DNA from: Myxococcales bacterium
GTDB lineage: Bacteria; Myxococcota_A; Polyangia; Polyangiales; Polyangiaceae
DNA: 46,442 bases
Assembly: GCA_016212965.1 (NCBI GenBank)
Contig: JACRDA010000136.1
Location: 1 to 46,442, forward strand
Direction: 5' to 3'
The notes beneath the pieces were generated by a model. The model was not told where the DNA came from. It worked only from the letters and a program-made list of their open reading frames with translations, and made no database searches. Each line of letters begins with the position of its first letter. Positions within the stretch are counted from its first letter, which is position 1. The position numbers were made by a program, and so were the translations under genes. Positions 33,959 through 42,542 of the stretch are shown one piece after another.

Positions 33959-34921
33959 TCAGTCGAACAGCCGCCGCAGCGTCGCCTCGGCCTGCGAGCC
34001 GTTCAGGATCTCCGCGAGGGCCGTGAAGATCGCGTGCTCGGTGCGGCGCAGCTCGGCGAAGCGCAGGATACGTGGCACGAGGGTGACGGCCTCGATGCGC
34101 AGCGCCGCCTCGGCCTGCGCGGCCTCGAGCGGGGCCCCGCGCGCGAGCGCGCGCCCGAGCACCACCTCGGGCCGCTCCGCGAGCACGATCGACGCGAGCA
34201 GGTCGCCGTAGCCGCCGAGCCCGTAGAGCGTCTGCGGGTCGGCGCCGGCGGCGCGCGCGATGCCCGCCGCCTCGTCGACGCCGCGGCTCGCGAGCGCCGC
34301 CAGCAGGCCGGGCGTGGCGCCGATGTGCGCGGCGAAGCCGACGCCGATGGACAGGCAGCCGACCAGCGCCGAGGCCCACTCGAGGCCGCGCAGATCGCTC
34401 GTGCCCTCGATTTTGAGCCACTCGGCGGCGAACGCGCGCTTGACCGCCGCGACGACCTCCGGAAACTCGGAGCCCACCACCATGGCGCTCGGGCGCCCGT
34501 CGTTGAGCTCGCTCGCCTGCACCGGACCCCCGAGGGCGCCGATGCGCCGCACCGGCGTCTCCTCGCGCAGCACCTGCGAGATGGTCACGATGTCGTCGGC
34601 GCTCGTCGGGGTCGGCGCCGCACCGGCCACGGTGCCGCCGCCGGCCGCCGAGGACAGCCCGCGGATGCCGTGCACGAGGACGTGTCCGCCGTCGAGGAAG
34701 TCGCCGAGCTCGCGCGCGACGGCGCGGACGCTCGAGGAGGGCACCGCGACGACGAGGAGGCGGGCCTCCGCGAGCACGCGCATGCTGGGGGTCACGCGCA
34801 CGCCCGGCAAGGCCGGGTGGTCGCGCCGCGTGCACAGCGTCACCTCCGAGCCCGCGTGGCGTGCCGCCCGGGCGAGCGACACGCCCCAGGGGCCACCGCC
34901 GAGCACACCGATTGCCGTCAT
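33959..34921 (-). CDS. NAD-dependent glycerol-3-phosphate dehydrogenase family protein
   Basis: A 320-residue protein with the GpsA fold. The N-terminal Rossmann motif is GVLGGGPWGVSLARAARHAG, then VVAVPSSSVRAVARELG, HGIRGLSS, and the middle IGALGGPVQASELNDGRPSA with MVVGS (GpsA: sGPs.A.Evv...PtavvvAs). The C-terminal helical part includes GLGGYGDLLASIVLAERPEV (family: GLsG.GDL..T..S..SRN). Several usual residues are changed, so substrate is uncertain. It follows a PlsB-like acyltransferase after 20 bases, suggesting a shared role in glycerolipid synthesis. Confidence 0.82.
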   Translation of the reverse strand: MTAIGVLGGGPWGVSLARAARHAGSEVTLCTRRDHPALPGVRVTPSMRVLAEARLLVVAVPSSSVRAVARELGDFLDGGHVLVHGIRGLSSAAGGGTVAGAAPTPTSADDIVTISQVLREETPVRRIGALGGPVQASELNDGRPSAMVVGSEFPEVVAAVKRAFAAEWLKIEGTSDLRGLEWASALVGCLSIGVGFAAHIGATPGLLAALASRGVDEAAGIARAAGADPQTLYGLGGYGDLLASIVLAERPEVVLGRALARGAPLEAAQAEAALRIEAVTLVPRILRFAELRRTEHAIFTALAEILNGSQAEATLRRLFD

Positions 34922-34941
34922 GGCACTCTCTCCTCGGTCCC

Positions 34942-36576
34942 TCAGGCCGCGGCCGTGCGCGGCCGCGGCTCGCCCTGTGCGGTCGGGTCCCAGCCCACGC
35001 CGTGCACCGCGAGCCGGTTCTGGTAGTAAAAGAGCAGGTTGGTGTCCGAGAGCGCGAGCCCGTCCTCGCGCGGCTGGATGACCGGGCTCGTGTGGTAGCC
35101 GCGGAAGGCCTGGATCGCCTGCTCCACGAGGTCGCCGCCCGACATGCGCCGCGCCTCGCTCGAGACCGCCGCTTCGCCGCGCTTCTCGAGCTCGAGCAGC
35201 CGGTCCTTGACCCCGAGCACCTCGCGCGCGAGCTCGTCGCGCGACAGGGTGACCTGGTCCCGCATGCGCAAGACGGCGAAGAGGTCGTCGGTGCCGGCCG
35301 CGCGGCGCAGCGCCCCGAAGGCGGCAGCCGCCACGATGTGGGTCGCCATCGCGACGGCGTTGCGGCGGTAGGCGACCGCGAGCTCTTCCCCGAGCTGACG
35401 GGTGTACTGCATCTCGCGGGCCGGGTTGAGCGCGACCTCGCCGTCGAGGTCGCGGAGGTAGCTCGCGGGGTCGACCGGGCGCCCGCGGTGGTCGTGCGAC
35501 ACGCCGTGCTCGTCCACACCGTTGCCGTAGGGGTCGAGCGCGGCGCCGAAACGGATGTGCACGGCGCCCGAGTGTCCGAGGAGCTTCGAGACGAAGCGCG
35601 CCATGCGCCCCGGGCGGCTCGACTCGTCGTCCTCGATGATGTAGCGCGCCTTGCCCGCCTCGCTCAGGTAGTCGCGGATGAGCGTCTCGGCCTCGAGCGT
35701 GATGAGGTAGTTGATCGTGGCCGGCACGAAGTACACGCGCCGTTCGTGGCCCGCGAGCAGGGTGCGCGCGTAGGCCTCGATGCCCGTGCCGGCGAGGCCG
35801 AGCTTCAGGTGGCGCTCGATGCCGCCCGAGCGCGAGCGCGTGCCGCCGGGAAAGAAGAGCGAGTGGTAGCCGCGCTCGATGAGCACGCAGGAGTAGGCCT
35901 TGAGCACGTCCTTGTAGAGCTTGTGGCGCAGCCGGCGGTCGACGCGGTAGGCGCCGAGGTTGCGCATGAAGAAGGCGAGAACCGGGTTCGTGAACAGGTT
36001 CTTGCCGGCGCCGTAGGTGGCGGGGGGGAGATCCGCGCGGTCGAGGGCGTGCCCGAACACGATGGAGTCCATGTTCGAGGAGTGCGTCGGCACGAACACC
36101 ACCGTGCCGCGCGCCGCGAGCTTGCGCGCGAGGTCGACCTCGCCGTCGATGAGGAACTTCTCGGCGAGCGCGTCGAAGCCGAAGAGCTTGCGCGGGTCGC
36201 GCACCAGCGTCGCGAGCTTGCGCGGCGCGAGCAGGCCCGTCACGAGCGAGGGCACGAGACTCGTCGAGAAGCGGTAGACCCGCGGGTCGAAGTTGCCCGC
36301 CACGTCCCAGCCGTAGCCCTCGACGATCTCGCGCAGCTTGTCGCGCCGCTCGAGCTCGCTCATGCGCCCGAGGCGTCGCGCCAGGCGGCGCCACTCCTCG
36401 AGCTCGGCCAGGTCCTTCGGCTTGCGACTGCCGTCGAGCCGGCGCGCCTCGTGGTAGGCCGCGTCGTTCAGCGCGAAGAGCGTGTCCCGGGTGCTCGCGA
36501 GCACCCGCCGCACGGTCTCCTCGACGATGGCCTCGCGCTCGGCGTTGAAGCGGAAGATCGGGTACTCATCGGCCAT
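34942..36576 (-). CDS. PlsB-like glycerol-3-phosphate acyltransferase
   Basis: A 544-residue acyltransferase of the PlsB/PlsC superfamily. The catalytic HxxxxD motif is THSSNMD (His165, Asp170). Other blocks are GKNLFTNPVLAFFMRNLGAY, the acceptor-binding FFPGGTRSRSG (usual EGTRSR with E replaced by G), and VYFVPATINYLITLEAETL. The family normally transfers a fatty acyl group to glycerol 3-phosphate at the inner membrane. It is shorter than E. coli PlsB (about 800). No strong Shine-Dalgarno; ATG 36576 begins MADEYPIFRFNAEREAI. Confidence 0.85.
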   Translation of the reverse strand: MADEYPIFRFNAEREAIVEETVRRVLASTRDTLFALNDAAYHEARRLDGSRKPKDLAELEEWRRLARRLGRMSELERRDKLREIVEGYGWDVAGNFDPRVYRFSTSLVPSLVTGLLAPRKLATLVRDPRKLFGFDALAEKFLIDGEVDLARKLAARGTVVFVPTHSSNMDSIVFGHALDRADLPPATYGAGKNLFTNPVLAFFMRNLGAYRVDRRLRHKLYKDVLKAYSCVLIERGYHSLFFPGGTRSRSGGIERHLKLGLAGTGIEAYARTLLAGHERRVYFVPATINYLITLEAETLIRDYLSEAGKARYIIEDDESSRPGRMARFVSKLLGHSGAVHIRFGAALDPYGNGVDEHGVSHDHRGRPVDPASYLRDLDGEVALNPAREMQYTRQLGEELAVAYRRNAVAMATHIVAAAAFGALRRAAGTDDLFAVLRMRDQVTLSRDELAREVLGVKDRLLELEKRGEAAVSSEARRMSGGDLVEQAIQAFRGYHTSPVIQPREDGLALSDTNLLFYYQNRLAVHGVGWDPTAQGEPRPRTAAA

Positions 36577-36681
36577 GGTGGCGGCTCTTCTTCGCGCCCC
36601 CCGGGGGGCGGGGCCTCGGGATGTAACACGACGAGCGCGAGCGCGTGAAGCGGAGCCGTGCGCGCGCCCCGGCGGGCGCTC

Positions 36682-37299
36682 TCAGGGCTCTGCGAAGGCG
36701 ACCCCCGTGAGGTCGAGGTCGCGGGCGCACTCCACCCGACCGTCGCAGGCCGAGTAGGCGCTCGACAGGTAGTCGATCGCGGTCCAGCGCACGCGACCCT
36801 CGACCGCGTGCCCGACCAGCGTCACGGCGAGCTCGCCGCTCGCCCGCGCCCGGTCTCCGCAGGGGGCGAGGCCGAGCGCTTCGTCGCTCTGGTCGCTGTT
36901 GAACAGGTCCGCGTAGCTGCCCTGGAAGTGGTCGCTCTCGGTAGGCCCGACGTAGACGCCGGAGGCGCCCGGCAGGTTCGTGTTCGACGGGTAGCCGTCG
37001 TAGGTGCCGGTCTCGAGCCAGGCCTGGGTCTCGGTCTCGAGCTCGGCGAGGTAGAGCACGTTGCCGGTGCGCGTCGGCGGCTCGTAGGCGTGCGCGTCAG
37101 CCCAGCTCGCCTGCGCCTCCTTGACCCGGGCGTCGAGCTCCTCCTCGGTCACGAAGGGTCCCGACACGATGCCGCGGCAGTCGATCGTCGTCGCATCGAG
37201 CAGCGTGACGGCGAAGCGCCGCGCCCCGGGGCCGTCGCCGCAGCCGAGCGCGGCCACGAGGCCGAGCCCGAGGCCCGCGACGCCTACCGACCGCCTCAT
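36682..37299 (-). CDS. Hypothetical lipoprotein
   Basis: A 205-residue lipoprotein with signal GLGLGLVAALGCGDG and lipobox ALGC. The mature part has Asp/Thr-rich segments (LLDATTIDCRGIVSGPFVTE; GPTESDHFQGSYADLF) and further Cys residues that may pair (CGDRA, SACDGRVECARD). I do not recognise a family. It stands alone, 105 bases upstream of the PlsB-like gene on the same strand. Confidence 0.78.
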   Translation of the reverse strand: MRRSVGVAGLGLGLVAALGCGDGPGARRFAVTLLDATTIDCRGIVSGPFVTEEELDARVKEAQASWADAHAYEPPTRTGNVLYLAELETETQAWLETGTYDGYPSNTNLPGASGVYVGPTESDHFQGSYADLFNSDQSDEALGLAPCGDRARASGELAVTLVGHAVEGRVRWTAIDYLSSAYSACDGRVECARDLDLTGVAFAEP

Positions 37300-37921
37300 G
37301 AGGCGAAGCTAACAGGCGCGCGGGCGGCAGGCCAACCGCCAAGTAGGGGGCCGGGCGAGCCCGGGTTCGTCCGGATGGTAGCTCGTCCCCGGCCGAACCA
37401 GAGGCCGACCGCCAAGACGCCAAGGTCGCCAAGATGATGAGGGGCGCGCGGCGCGCAAGACGGCGTGGAAGCGTCCGAGCCCGACGAGAGTCCTCTCGAT
37501 CCTGGCGCTCGTGGCGTCTTGGCGGTTGGCTTCTGGGTCCTCGGCGGACCGAGTTACCTTGCAGTTGCCCAGCAGACGCCAAGAGACGTCGAGAGGTCGG
37601 GCCCCGGTGGCGCCATCCCGGTTCGCTCGCCCGACCCGGACGAGAAGAAGAAGGCAGAGGACCCCAGAGGCCGCAGAGGGGCAGAGAGGCCGCAGCGTCG
37701 GAGAAGATGGGGTCTCGTGCTCGCGGATCGTGCAGCGGCCCGTGCACGGTCTCCCCCCCGCCGCCGCTCCGTGCAAGCCTCCTCGGTGCCAGGGCGTCTT
37801 GGGTGCGGTGGGGCGGTGCGCCCGTGGGATCGGCGCCCGCCGGCCGAACCACGCTCGCCCGGCGCCGCCCGGGCCGGCTAGTGCGCCCAACTGGCGAGCT
37901 CGGGCGTATACTGGGACGCTC
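37300..37921. other. 622-base gene-free region with dispersed repeat words
   Basis: No convincing gene. Its left half carries a long inverted repeat (see next entry) and a partial third copy AGACGCCAAGAGACG near 37574. Near 37665-37694 an imperfect tandem 'CAGAGGCCG' repeat occurs. The right end is the upstream region of the Ser/Thr kinase gene. The open frames across it are Arg/Pro-rich in all readings. Confidence 0.6.
37408..37526. repeat. 15-bp perfect inverted repeat of a 'GCCAAGAC' tandem word
   Basis: ACCGCCAAGACGCCA (37408-37422) is exactly complementary to TGGCGTCTTGGCGGT (37512-37526), with 89 bases between. The left arm continues as further GCCAAG units (GCCAAGAC, GCCAAGGTC, GCCAAG), i.e. 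a short tandem. Confidence 0.85.
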
Positions 37922-39457
37922 ATGCGGTCCCAGCCACTCGAGACACCGGCCCGCGCGGTGCGGCGTTTCGTCACGACCCGCCCCGCGCCGCCGGAGGAGA
38001 AGCGTGCGCCGAAGGGCGAGCCCGCTCCGGCGGTCGCGTGCCGCCCACGCCTGCCGTCTCTCGTCGAAGGTGCCGTCGTCGCGGGCAAGTACGCGCTCGT
38101 CCGTCGTCTGCGCGACGGCGGGATGGGCTCGCTGTGGCTGGCCCATCGCGAGGACCTCGACGTCGACTGCGCCCTCAAGGTGATTCGCGCCGACGTCAGC
38201 GAGGCCGACCGCGAGTGCTGCGAGGGGCGCCTCGTGCAGGAGGCGCGCGCGGCCGCTCGCCTGGGTCATCCCGCGATCGTGCGGGTGTTCGACGTGGGCC
38301 GTGCCGCGACCGGTGAGCCGTTCCTCGTGATGGAGCTGCTCGACGGCGAAGATCTCGCGGCGCTCGTTGCGAGGCGCCGCGTGAGCCCGGAAAAGGCCGT
38401 GCAATTGCTCCTGCCGATCGTGCACGCCCTGAGCTTCGCGCACGGCCATGGCGTCGTGCACCGAGACGTGAAGCCCGAGAACATCTACCTCGTTCGAACG
38501 CTCGGCGGGACGGTGCAGCCGAAGCTCATCGATTTCGGCGTGGCCCGCGTGGTCGGACATCGCGCCGAGCGTCTGACCGCAGACGGCGCGATCATGGGTA
38601 CGCCGGGCTACATGTCGCCGGAGCAGGCTCGGGGCTCGGAGGCCGATGCGCGATCCGACCTGTGGGCCGTGTGCGTGATCCTCTGGGAGCTCGTGTGCGG
38701 CTGCCAGCCGTTCGGGGGCGACAACTACAACGCCCAGCTGCGCAGCATCATCGAGGATGATCCGCCCCGGTTCTGCGCGTCCGGTGTCGAGGAACCGGGC
38801 CTCGAGGGCATCGTCGCTCGGGGCCTGGCCAAGGAGCCGGCGGCGCGCTGGCCGACGATGCACGCTCTCGGCGTCGCGCTCGCGGTGTGGCTACGAGAGC
38901 GAGGTTACACGAGCGACGCCGCGGGCGCCGCGCTCGACGTGCAGTGGATGCCGCCGACGACGAGCGCCGCGGCCCCGAGCGACGTCATCGGCGGTGATTC
39001 GTTGCCGCCCGAGGTTGCGGTGCACCACGTCGAGGCGAGCCCGAGCCCTCGGCCCAGTGCGCCGAAGCATGGGTCGCCGCCACGCCTGTGGCTGTGGGTG
39101 GGCGGCGGCATCGTGGTGCTCGCTGTCGTCGCCGCGTCGCTGCTGGTGGCGCTCGCCGAGCGTCGCCCCGCCGACACGGGAGCCGCACCGGCGGCGGCGC
39201 CCACTGCCGACCCTGCCGACCGTCGCCGCGCCGAAGCGCCACCGAGTGTACCGAGCACCCCGGCGCCCGCTGCCTCCTCCGGGAGCTCGATCCCGATCGC
39301 GCCCTCGAGCGCTGCGACTTCGCACGCCTCCGGTGGCGGCACGGCGCCTCGACCGCGTCACGTGCAGCCCGCTCCGCTACTCCCGAGTGCACCGCCCGAG
39401 CAGGGCTCCGCGTCCGCAGCGCCACCGCGCGGCACGCTCAAGCGTCCGACCTTTTGA
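37922..39457 (+). CDS. Membrane Ser/Thr protein kinase (PknB-type)
   Basis: A 511-residue active-looking Hanks kinase. Kinase domain about residues 56-335: glycine loop RDGGMGSLWLA, ATP Lys86 in CALKVI, catalytic loop VVHRDVKPENIYL (Asp182), DFG in LIDFGVAR (Asp204), activation segment GTPGYMSPEQARGSEADARS. A membrane helix (WLWVGGGIVVLAVVAASLLV) follows, then a Pro/Ala/Ser-rich extracytoplasmic tail without PASTA domains. The ATG gives MRSQPLETPA. It converges on an FHA-histidine kinase hybrid 15 bases away. Confidence 0.95.
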   Translation: MRSQPLETPARAVRRFVTTRPAPPEEKRAPKGEPAPAVACRPRLPSLVEGAVVAGKYALVRRLRDGGMGSLWLAHREDLDVDCALKVIRADVSEADRECCEGRLVQEARAAARLGHPAIVRVFDVGRAATGEPFLVMELLDGEDLAALVARRRVSPEKAVQLLLPIVHALSFAHGHGVVHRDVKPENIYLVRTLGGTVQPKLIDFGVARVVGHRAERLTADGAIMGTPGYMSPEQARGSEADARSDLWAVCVILWELVCGCQPFGGDNYNAQLRSIIEDDPPRFCASGVEEPGLEGIVARGLAKEPAARWPTMHALGVALAVWLRERGYTSDAAGAALDVQWMPPTTSAAAPSDVIGGDSLPPEVAVHHVEASPSPRPSAPKHGSPPRLWLWVGGGIVVLAVVAASLLVALAERRPADTGAAPAAAPTADPADRRRAEAPPSVPSTPAPAASSGSSIPIAPSSAATSHASGGGTAPRPRHVQPAPLLPSAPPEQGSASAAPPRGTLKRPTF

Positions 39458-39472
39458 GGCGTCCGCGGCGCT

Positions 39473-41053
39473 TCACGGCTGGCTCTGGCTTGGCGATTGA
39501 GCGGCCGTGATCTCGTGATCGCGCCCGGGCCTGTCCGCCTCGAGTACCTCGCCGACGGCGCGCGCGAGCGTCGGTCCGGAGAACGGCTTGTGCACGACCG
39601 CACGCGCACCAGCGGCGAGCAGCTCCTCTTCCTTGCCCAACGCGAGCCCACTGCACACGATGACGCGGGCGTCGGGGTCCACCTTCAACAGCACCTGCAG
39701 GGTCCTCGCGCCGTCGAGCACGGGCATGTCGAGGTCGAGCAGCACCACGTCCGGGGGTTGCTCGAGACCGAGGTAGCGTTTGATGCCCTCGCGGCCGTCG
39801 GGCGCCTCGACGCAGCGATGCCCGGCGCGCTCGAGCACGCGCGCCGCGGCGCGGCGAAAGGCCGCGTTGTCGTCGACGACGAGGACCGTCGCGGGGCTCC
39901 TGGGCCGGTCGCTGCGCGGTGGCTTCGACGAGACACGCTCGGCTGCCGCGTGCGACTCGAGCGCCGTGAGGGCGACCTCGAATGTGGCGCCCTTGCCCGG
40001 CGCGCTCGTCACGGACACGCTACCGCCGTGCGCCTGCACGATCTCCCGCACCGTGGCCAGGCCGAGGCCGAATCCGTGGGCCCGCTTGGTGGTGAAGAAG
40101 GGCTCGAACACCCGCGCCAGCGTGTCGGCGTCCATGCCCATGCCGTTGTCCGCGACACAGAGGAGGATGCCCGCGCGCCCGTCGGAGGTCCGCTGCCGCC
40201 GGGCGGTGACCGTCACCGTGCCGCGGTCCGCCAGGGCGTCGCGGGCATTGATGACGAGGTTGACCAGCACCTGGTAGAGATCGCCGGGGTTACCGGCGAC
40301 CCACAGGTCGGGCTCGGCGATGCACGCGAGCTCGATGCTGCGCGAGATGCTGGCCCGCAAGAGGGCACAGACCTCGGTGCACAGGCGTGACAGGTCGACC
40401 GGCCTGAACACCGCCGAGGTGGCGCGCTCGAAGGTGAGCCAGCGCTGCGCCACCTCGCGCGCGTGGCTCGTCGCGTTGCGGATGTCGTCGAGGCAGTCGT
40501 GGACCAGCGCGTCGCTCGCGGGCGTGCCACCGGGCACCGACAACAAGCAGTCGCAATTGGCCAGCACCACCGCGATCATGTTGTTGAAGTCGTGCACCAC
40601 GCCTGCCGTCATGCGACCGAGCGCCTCCAGGCGCTGCCGCTCGATGATCTGGCGCTCGACCTCGCTGTGATGAGCGACGAGCAGCTGGTGAGCCCCGACG
40701 CGGACCCGATCGCCGTGACTGAGCACGTGCTCCGCCACGCGCTCTTCGTTCACGCACGTGCCGTTGCGGCTCCCGAGATCACGCAAGACGTACCCCTGTG
40801 GCAGGTGCACGATCTCGGCGTGACGCCGCGAGATCTCCGGATCGTCGAGGGCGACCGTGGTCTCGTCCGAGCGGCCGATCGTGGCTCCCGACGCCGGCAC
40901 GACGAAGGTCGCACCGAGTCGGCTGCCGCGCACGACGATGAGCCTGAGCTCACTGCGCGTTCCCGCGCCGACTCGCGTGGAGTCGTCGGCGTGTTCGGCG
41001 GGCGTGGTGCCGGAGCTGTTCAACCTGAGACCCCCGGGGGCGGTGCGCTCCAT
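39473..41053 (-). CDS. FHA-histidine kinase-receiver hybrid
   Basis: A 526-residue soluble signalling protein. An FHA domain (about residues 35-125; IGRSDET, ISRRHAEI, LRDLGSRNGTCVN) should bind phosphothreonine. Then an NtrB-type phosphoacceptor (LGRMTAGVVHDFNNMIAV, His154), an intact ATPase (LVNLVINARDAL, DNGMGMD, FEPFFTTKRAHGFGLGL, HGGSVSV) and a C-terminal receiver (VLVVDDN, Asp440 in VVLLDLDMPVLDG, Lys in VHKPF). No membrane helix. The neighbouring convergent Ser/Thr kinase could supply its phosphothreonine ligand. An ATG start is used. Confidence 0.93.
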   Translation of the reverse strand: MERTAPGGLRLNSSGTTPAEHADDSTRVGAGTRSELRLIVVRGSRLGATFVVPASGATIGRSDETTVALDDPEISRRHAEIVHLPQGYVLRDLGSRNGTCVNEERVAEHVLSHGDRVRVGAHQLLVAHHSEVERQIIERQRLEALGRMTAGVVHDFNNMIAVVLANCDCLLSVPGGTPASDALVHDCLDDIRNATSHAREVAQRWLTFERATSAVFRPVDLSRLCTEVCALLRASISRSIELACIAEPDLWVAGNPGDLYQVLVNLVINARDALADRGTVTVTARRQRTSDGRAGILLCVADNGMGMDADTLARVFEPFFTTKRAHGFGLGLATVREIVQAHGGSVSVTSAPGKGATFEVALTALESHAAAERVSSKPPRSDRPRSPATVLVVDDNAAFRRAAARVLERAGHRCVEAPDGREGIKRYLGLEQPPDVVLLDLDMPVLDGARTLQVLLKVDPDARVIVCSGLALGKEEELLAAGARAVVHKPFSGPTLARAVGEVLEADRPGRDHEITAAQSPSQSQP

Positions 41054-41266
41054 GGGGGCGACCCGAATCGGAATGTAGGCGGTCGGCGCGGCGGTCGCAA
41101 CGCAAGAAGCCTACCGCCGAATTCCTCCGGGCGCGCACCGATTGACGTTCGTTCGGCGCCGCGCCACAACCCGACGCCGCGGACGACACGTGCGAGCAGC
41201 CATGGAGACCGAGCCAGGACCCGAGAGCCGCGCGAGCGCCGTCGGCCCCGCGGGCCGAGGCGAAGC

Positions 41267-42337
41267 GTGACGACGCGTCGCCGCCCCGCGGGCGTGCCCC
41301 GTGCCGACGACGCGAAGGACTTCGCTCGGCGGAGCGAGCTCGTCGTGCCGGCGGACCTCGACGGGGCGGCGCTCGACCGCGCCGTGCGCCAGCTCGTGGG
41401 CGGCAGCTGGGCCTCGGCGCGCCGCCTCGTCACGAGCGGCAAGGTGCGGCTCGACGGGCGGGTCGTGACCGAGGGCACGCAGCCGGTCGCCGCGGGCGCC
41501 CGCATCGGGCTCGACATGGCCGCGCCCTCGCCCCGCGTGCGCGAGCTGCGCGAGCTCGACGCCGAGCTCTTCGTCCACGTCGACGCCGCGGTCGCGGTCG
41601 TGCGCAAGCCCGCCGGCATCAGCACCGTGCCCTATCCCGCGACGGCCCGGCCCGGCGTGGACGCGGGCAGCGCGGCGACCGTGGTCGTGCTGCGCTCGGA
41701 CGAGGTCACGCTCGACGATCTCGTGCGCCGCGCACTCGAGCGGCGCGACCGGCTTGGCAAGCGCGCGCCGCTCGGGGTCGTGCAGCGGCTCGACAAGGAG
41801 ACCTCGGGTCTCATCGTCTTCGCGCGCACGCTCGCGGCCAAGCGCGCGCTCGAGCAGCAGCTGCGCGACCACTCGATGCACCGGCGCTACCTCGCCATCG
41901 CGCACGGCACCGTGGCACGCGCCACCTACCGCACGTCGATCGCGTCGAACCGTGGCGACGGCCTGCGCGGCTCGGTGCGCGTCGGCGGCCAGGAGGCGGT
42001 GACCCACGTGGAGCCGCTCGAGCGCCTCGCCGGCGCGACGCTCGTCGCCTGCCGCCTCGAGACCGGTCGCACCCACCAGATCCGCATCCACCTCTCGGAG
42101 GCCGGCCACCCCATCGTGGGCGAGCCGGTGTACGTGCGCGGCTACCGGGGCCGGCTGCTCGAGGCGCCGCGCCTCATGCTGCACGCGGTCGAGCTCGGCT
42201 TCGTCCACCCGACCACGGGCGAGACCCTGCGCTTCGAGGACCGGCCCCCGCGCGACTTCGTGCGCGTGCTCGGCCGGTTGCGGGGCCGCGGCGGTGGCGC
42301 CGGCGGCGACGTCAGCGACCGCCGAGCAGCGCGATGA
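41267..42337 (+). CDS. RluA-family RNA pseudouridine synthase
   Basis: A 356-residue enzyme that isomerises uridine in rRNA or tRNA. An N-terminal S4-like domain (LDRAVRQLVGGSWASARRLV, then SGKVRLDGRVV) precedes the RluA catalytic domain: KPAGISTVPYP, catalytic Asp in GVVQRLDKETSGLIVFA, RRYLAIAHG, and CRLETGRTHQIRIHLSEAG. An Ala-rich insert (about residues 130-160) is unusual. The GTG start has Shine-Dalgarno GAGG. Its last 26 bases overlap the end of the selenoprotein gene on the other strand. Confidence 0.92.
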   Translation: MTTRRRPAGVPRADDAKDFARRSELVVPADLDGAALDRAVRQLVGGSWASARRLVTSGKVRLDGRVVTEGTQPVAAGARIGLDMAAPSPRVRELRELDAELFVHVDAAVAVVRKPAGISTVPYPATARPGVDAGSAATVVVLRSDEVTLDDLVRRALERRDRLGKRAPLGVVQRLDKETSGLIVFARTLAAKRALEQQLRDHSMHRRYLAIAHGTVARATYRTSIASNRGDGLRGSVRVGGQEAVTHVEPLERLAGATLVACRLETGRTHQIRIHLSEAGHPIVGEPVYVRGYRGRLLEAPRLMLHAVELGFVHPTTGETLRFEDRPPRDFVRVLGRLRGRGGGAGGDVSDRRAAR

Positions 42338-42533
42338 TCTCGCGGTGCTCGGGGAAGCGGCCGGCGTCCTCTTTCGAGAAGATGGTCCGGCCGTCGACCA
42401 CCACGTCGAACTGACCCCGGCCGCCGGGCACGATGCGGGCCTCGACGCCGGTGTGCTTGCGAATCGCGGCCGCGAGACCCGCGGCCTTCGGCTCGTAGCT
42501 TCAGACGACGCAGTAGAGGATGCGGATATCCAT
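42312..42533 (-). CDS. SelW/Rdx-family selenoprotein with in-frame UGA (Sec11)
   Basis: 73 residues including selenocysteine, normal for SelW-like proteins. Reading: MDIRILYCVV, UGA (42503-42501), SYEPKAAGLAAAIRKHTG, VEARIVPGGRGQFDVVVDGR, TIFSKEDAGRFPEHREIIAL, LGGR, stop. The CxxU redox motif and the following SYxPKAxxL are the family signature (SelW: CGxU-GYxPKA). The fold is thioredoxin-like and acts on thiols; the exact substrate is unknown. A SECIS hairpin follows the UGA. The ATG is 9 bases after the stop of the OmpA-family gene, so coupling is likely; no Shine-Dalgarno. Ordinary ORF calling ends at the UGA and misses it. Confidence 0.9.
42468..42486 (-). promoter_or_regulatory. Bacterial SECIS hairpin
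   Basis: Just after the UGA the mRNA can form GGCCGCG-GGUCU-CGCGGCC: a perfect 7-bp stem with a GGUCU loop. The loop begins 21 bases after the UGA. The E. coli fdhF SECIS also presents GGUCU in its apical loop (18 bases after its UGA), where G and U contact SelB. Confidence 0.85.
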
Positions 42534-42542
42534 GGGGGGCGC

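Noticed and set aside
42501-42503. UGA in the SelW-like frame as a nonsense mutation or sequencing error
   Set aside because: It stands exactly at the Sec position of CxxU and is followed by a SECIS hairpin with a GGUCU loop; the rest of the frame is intact.
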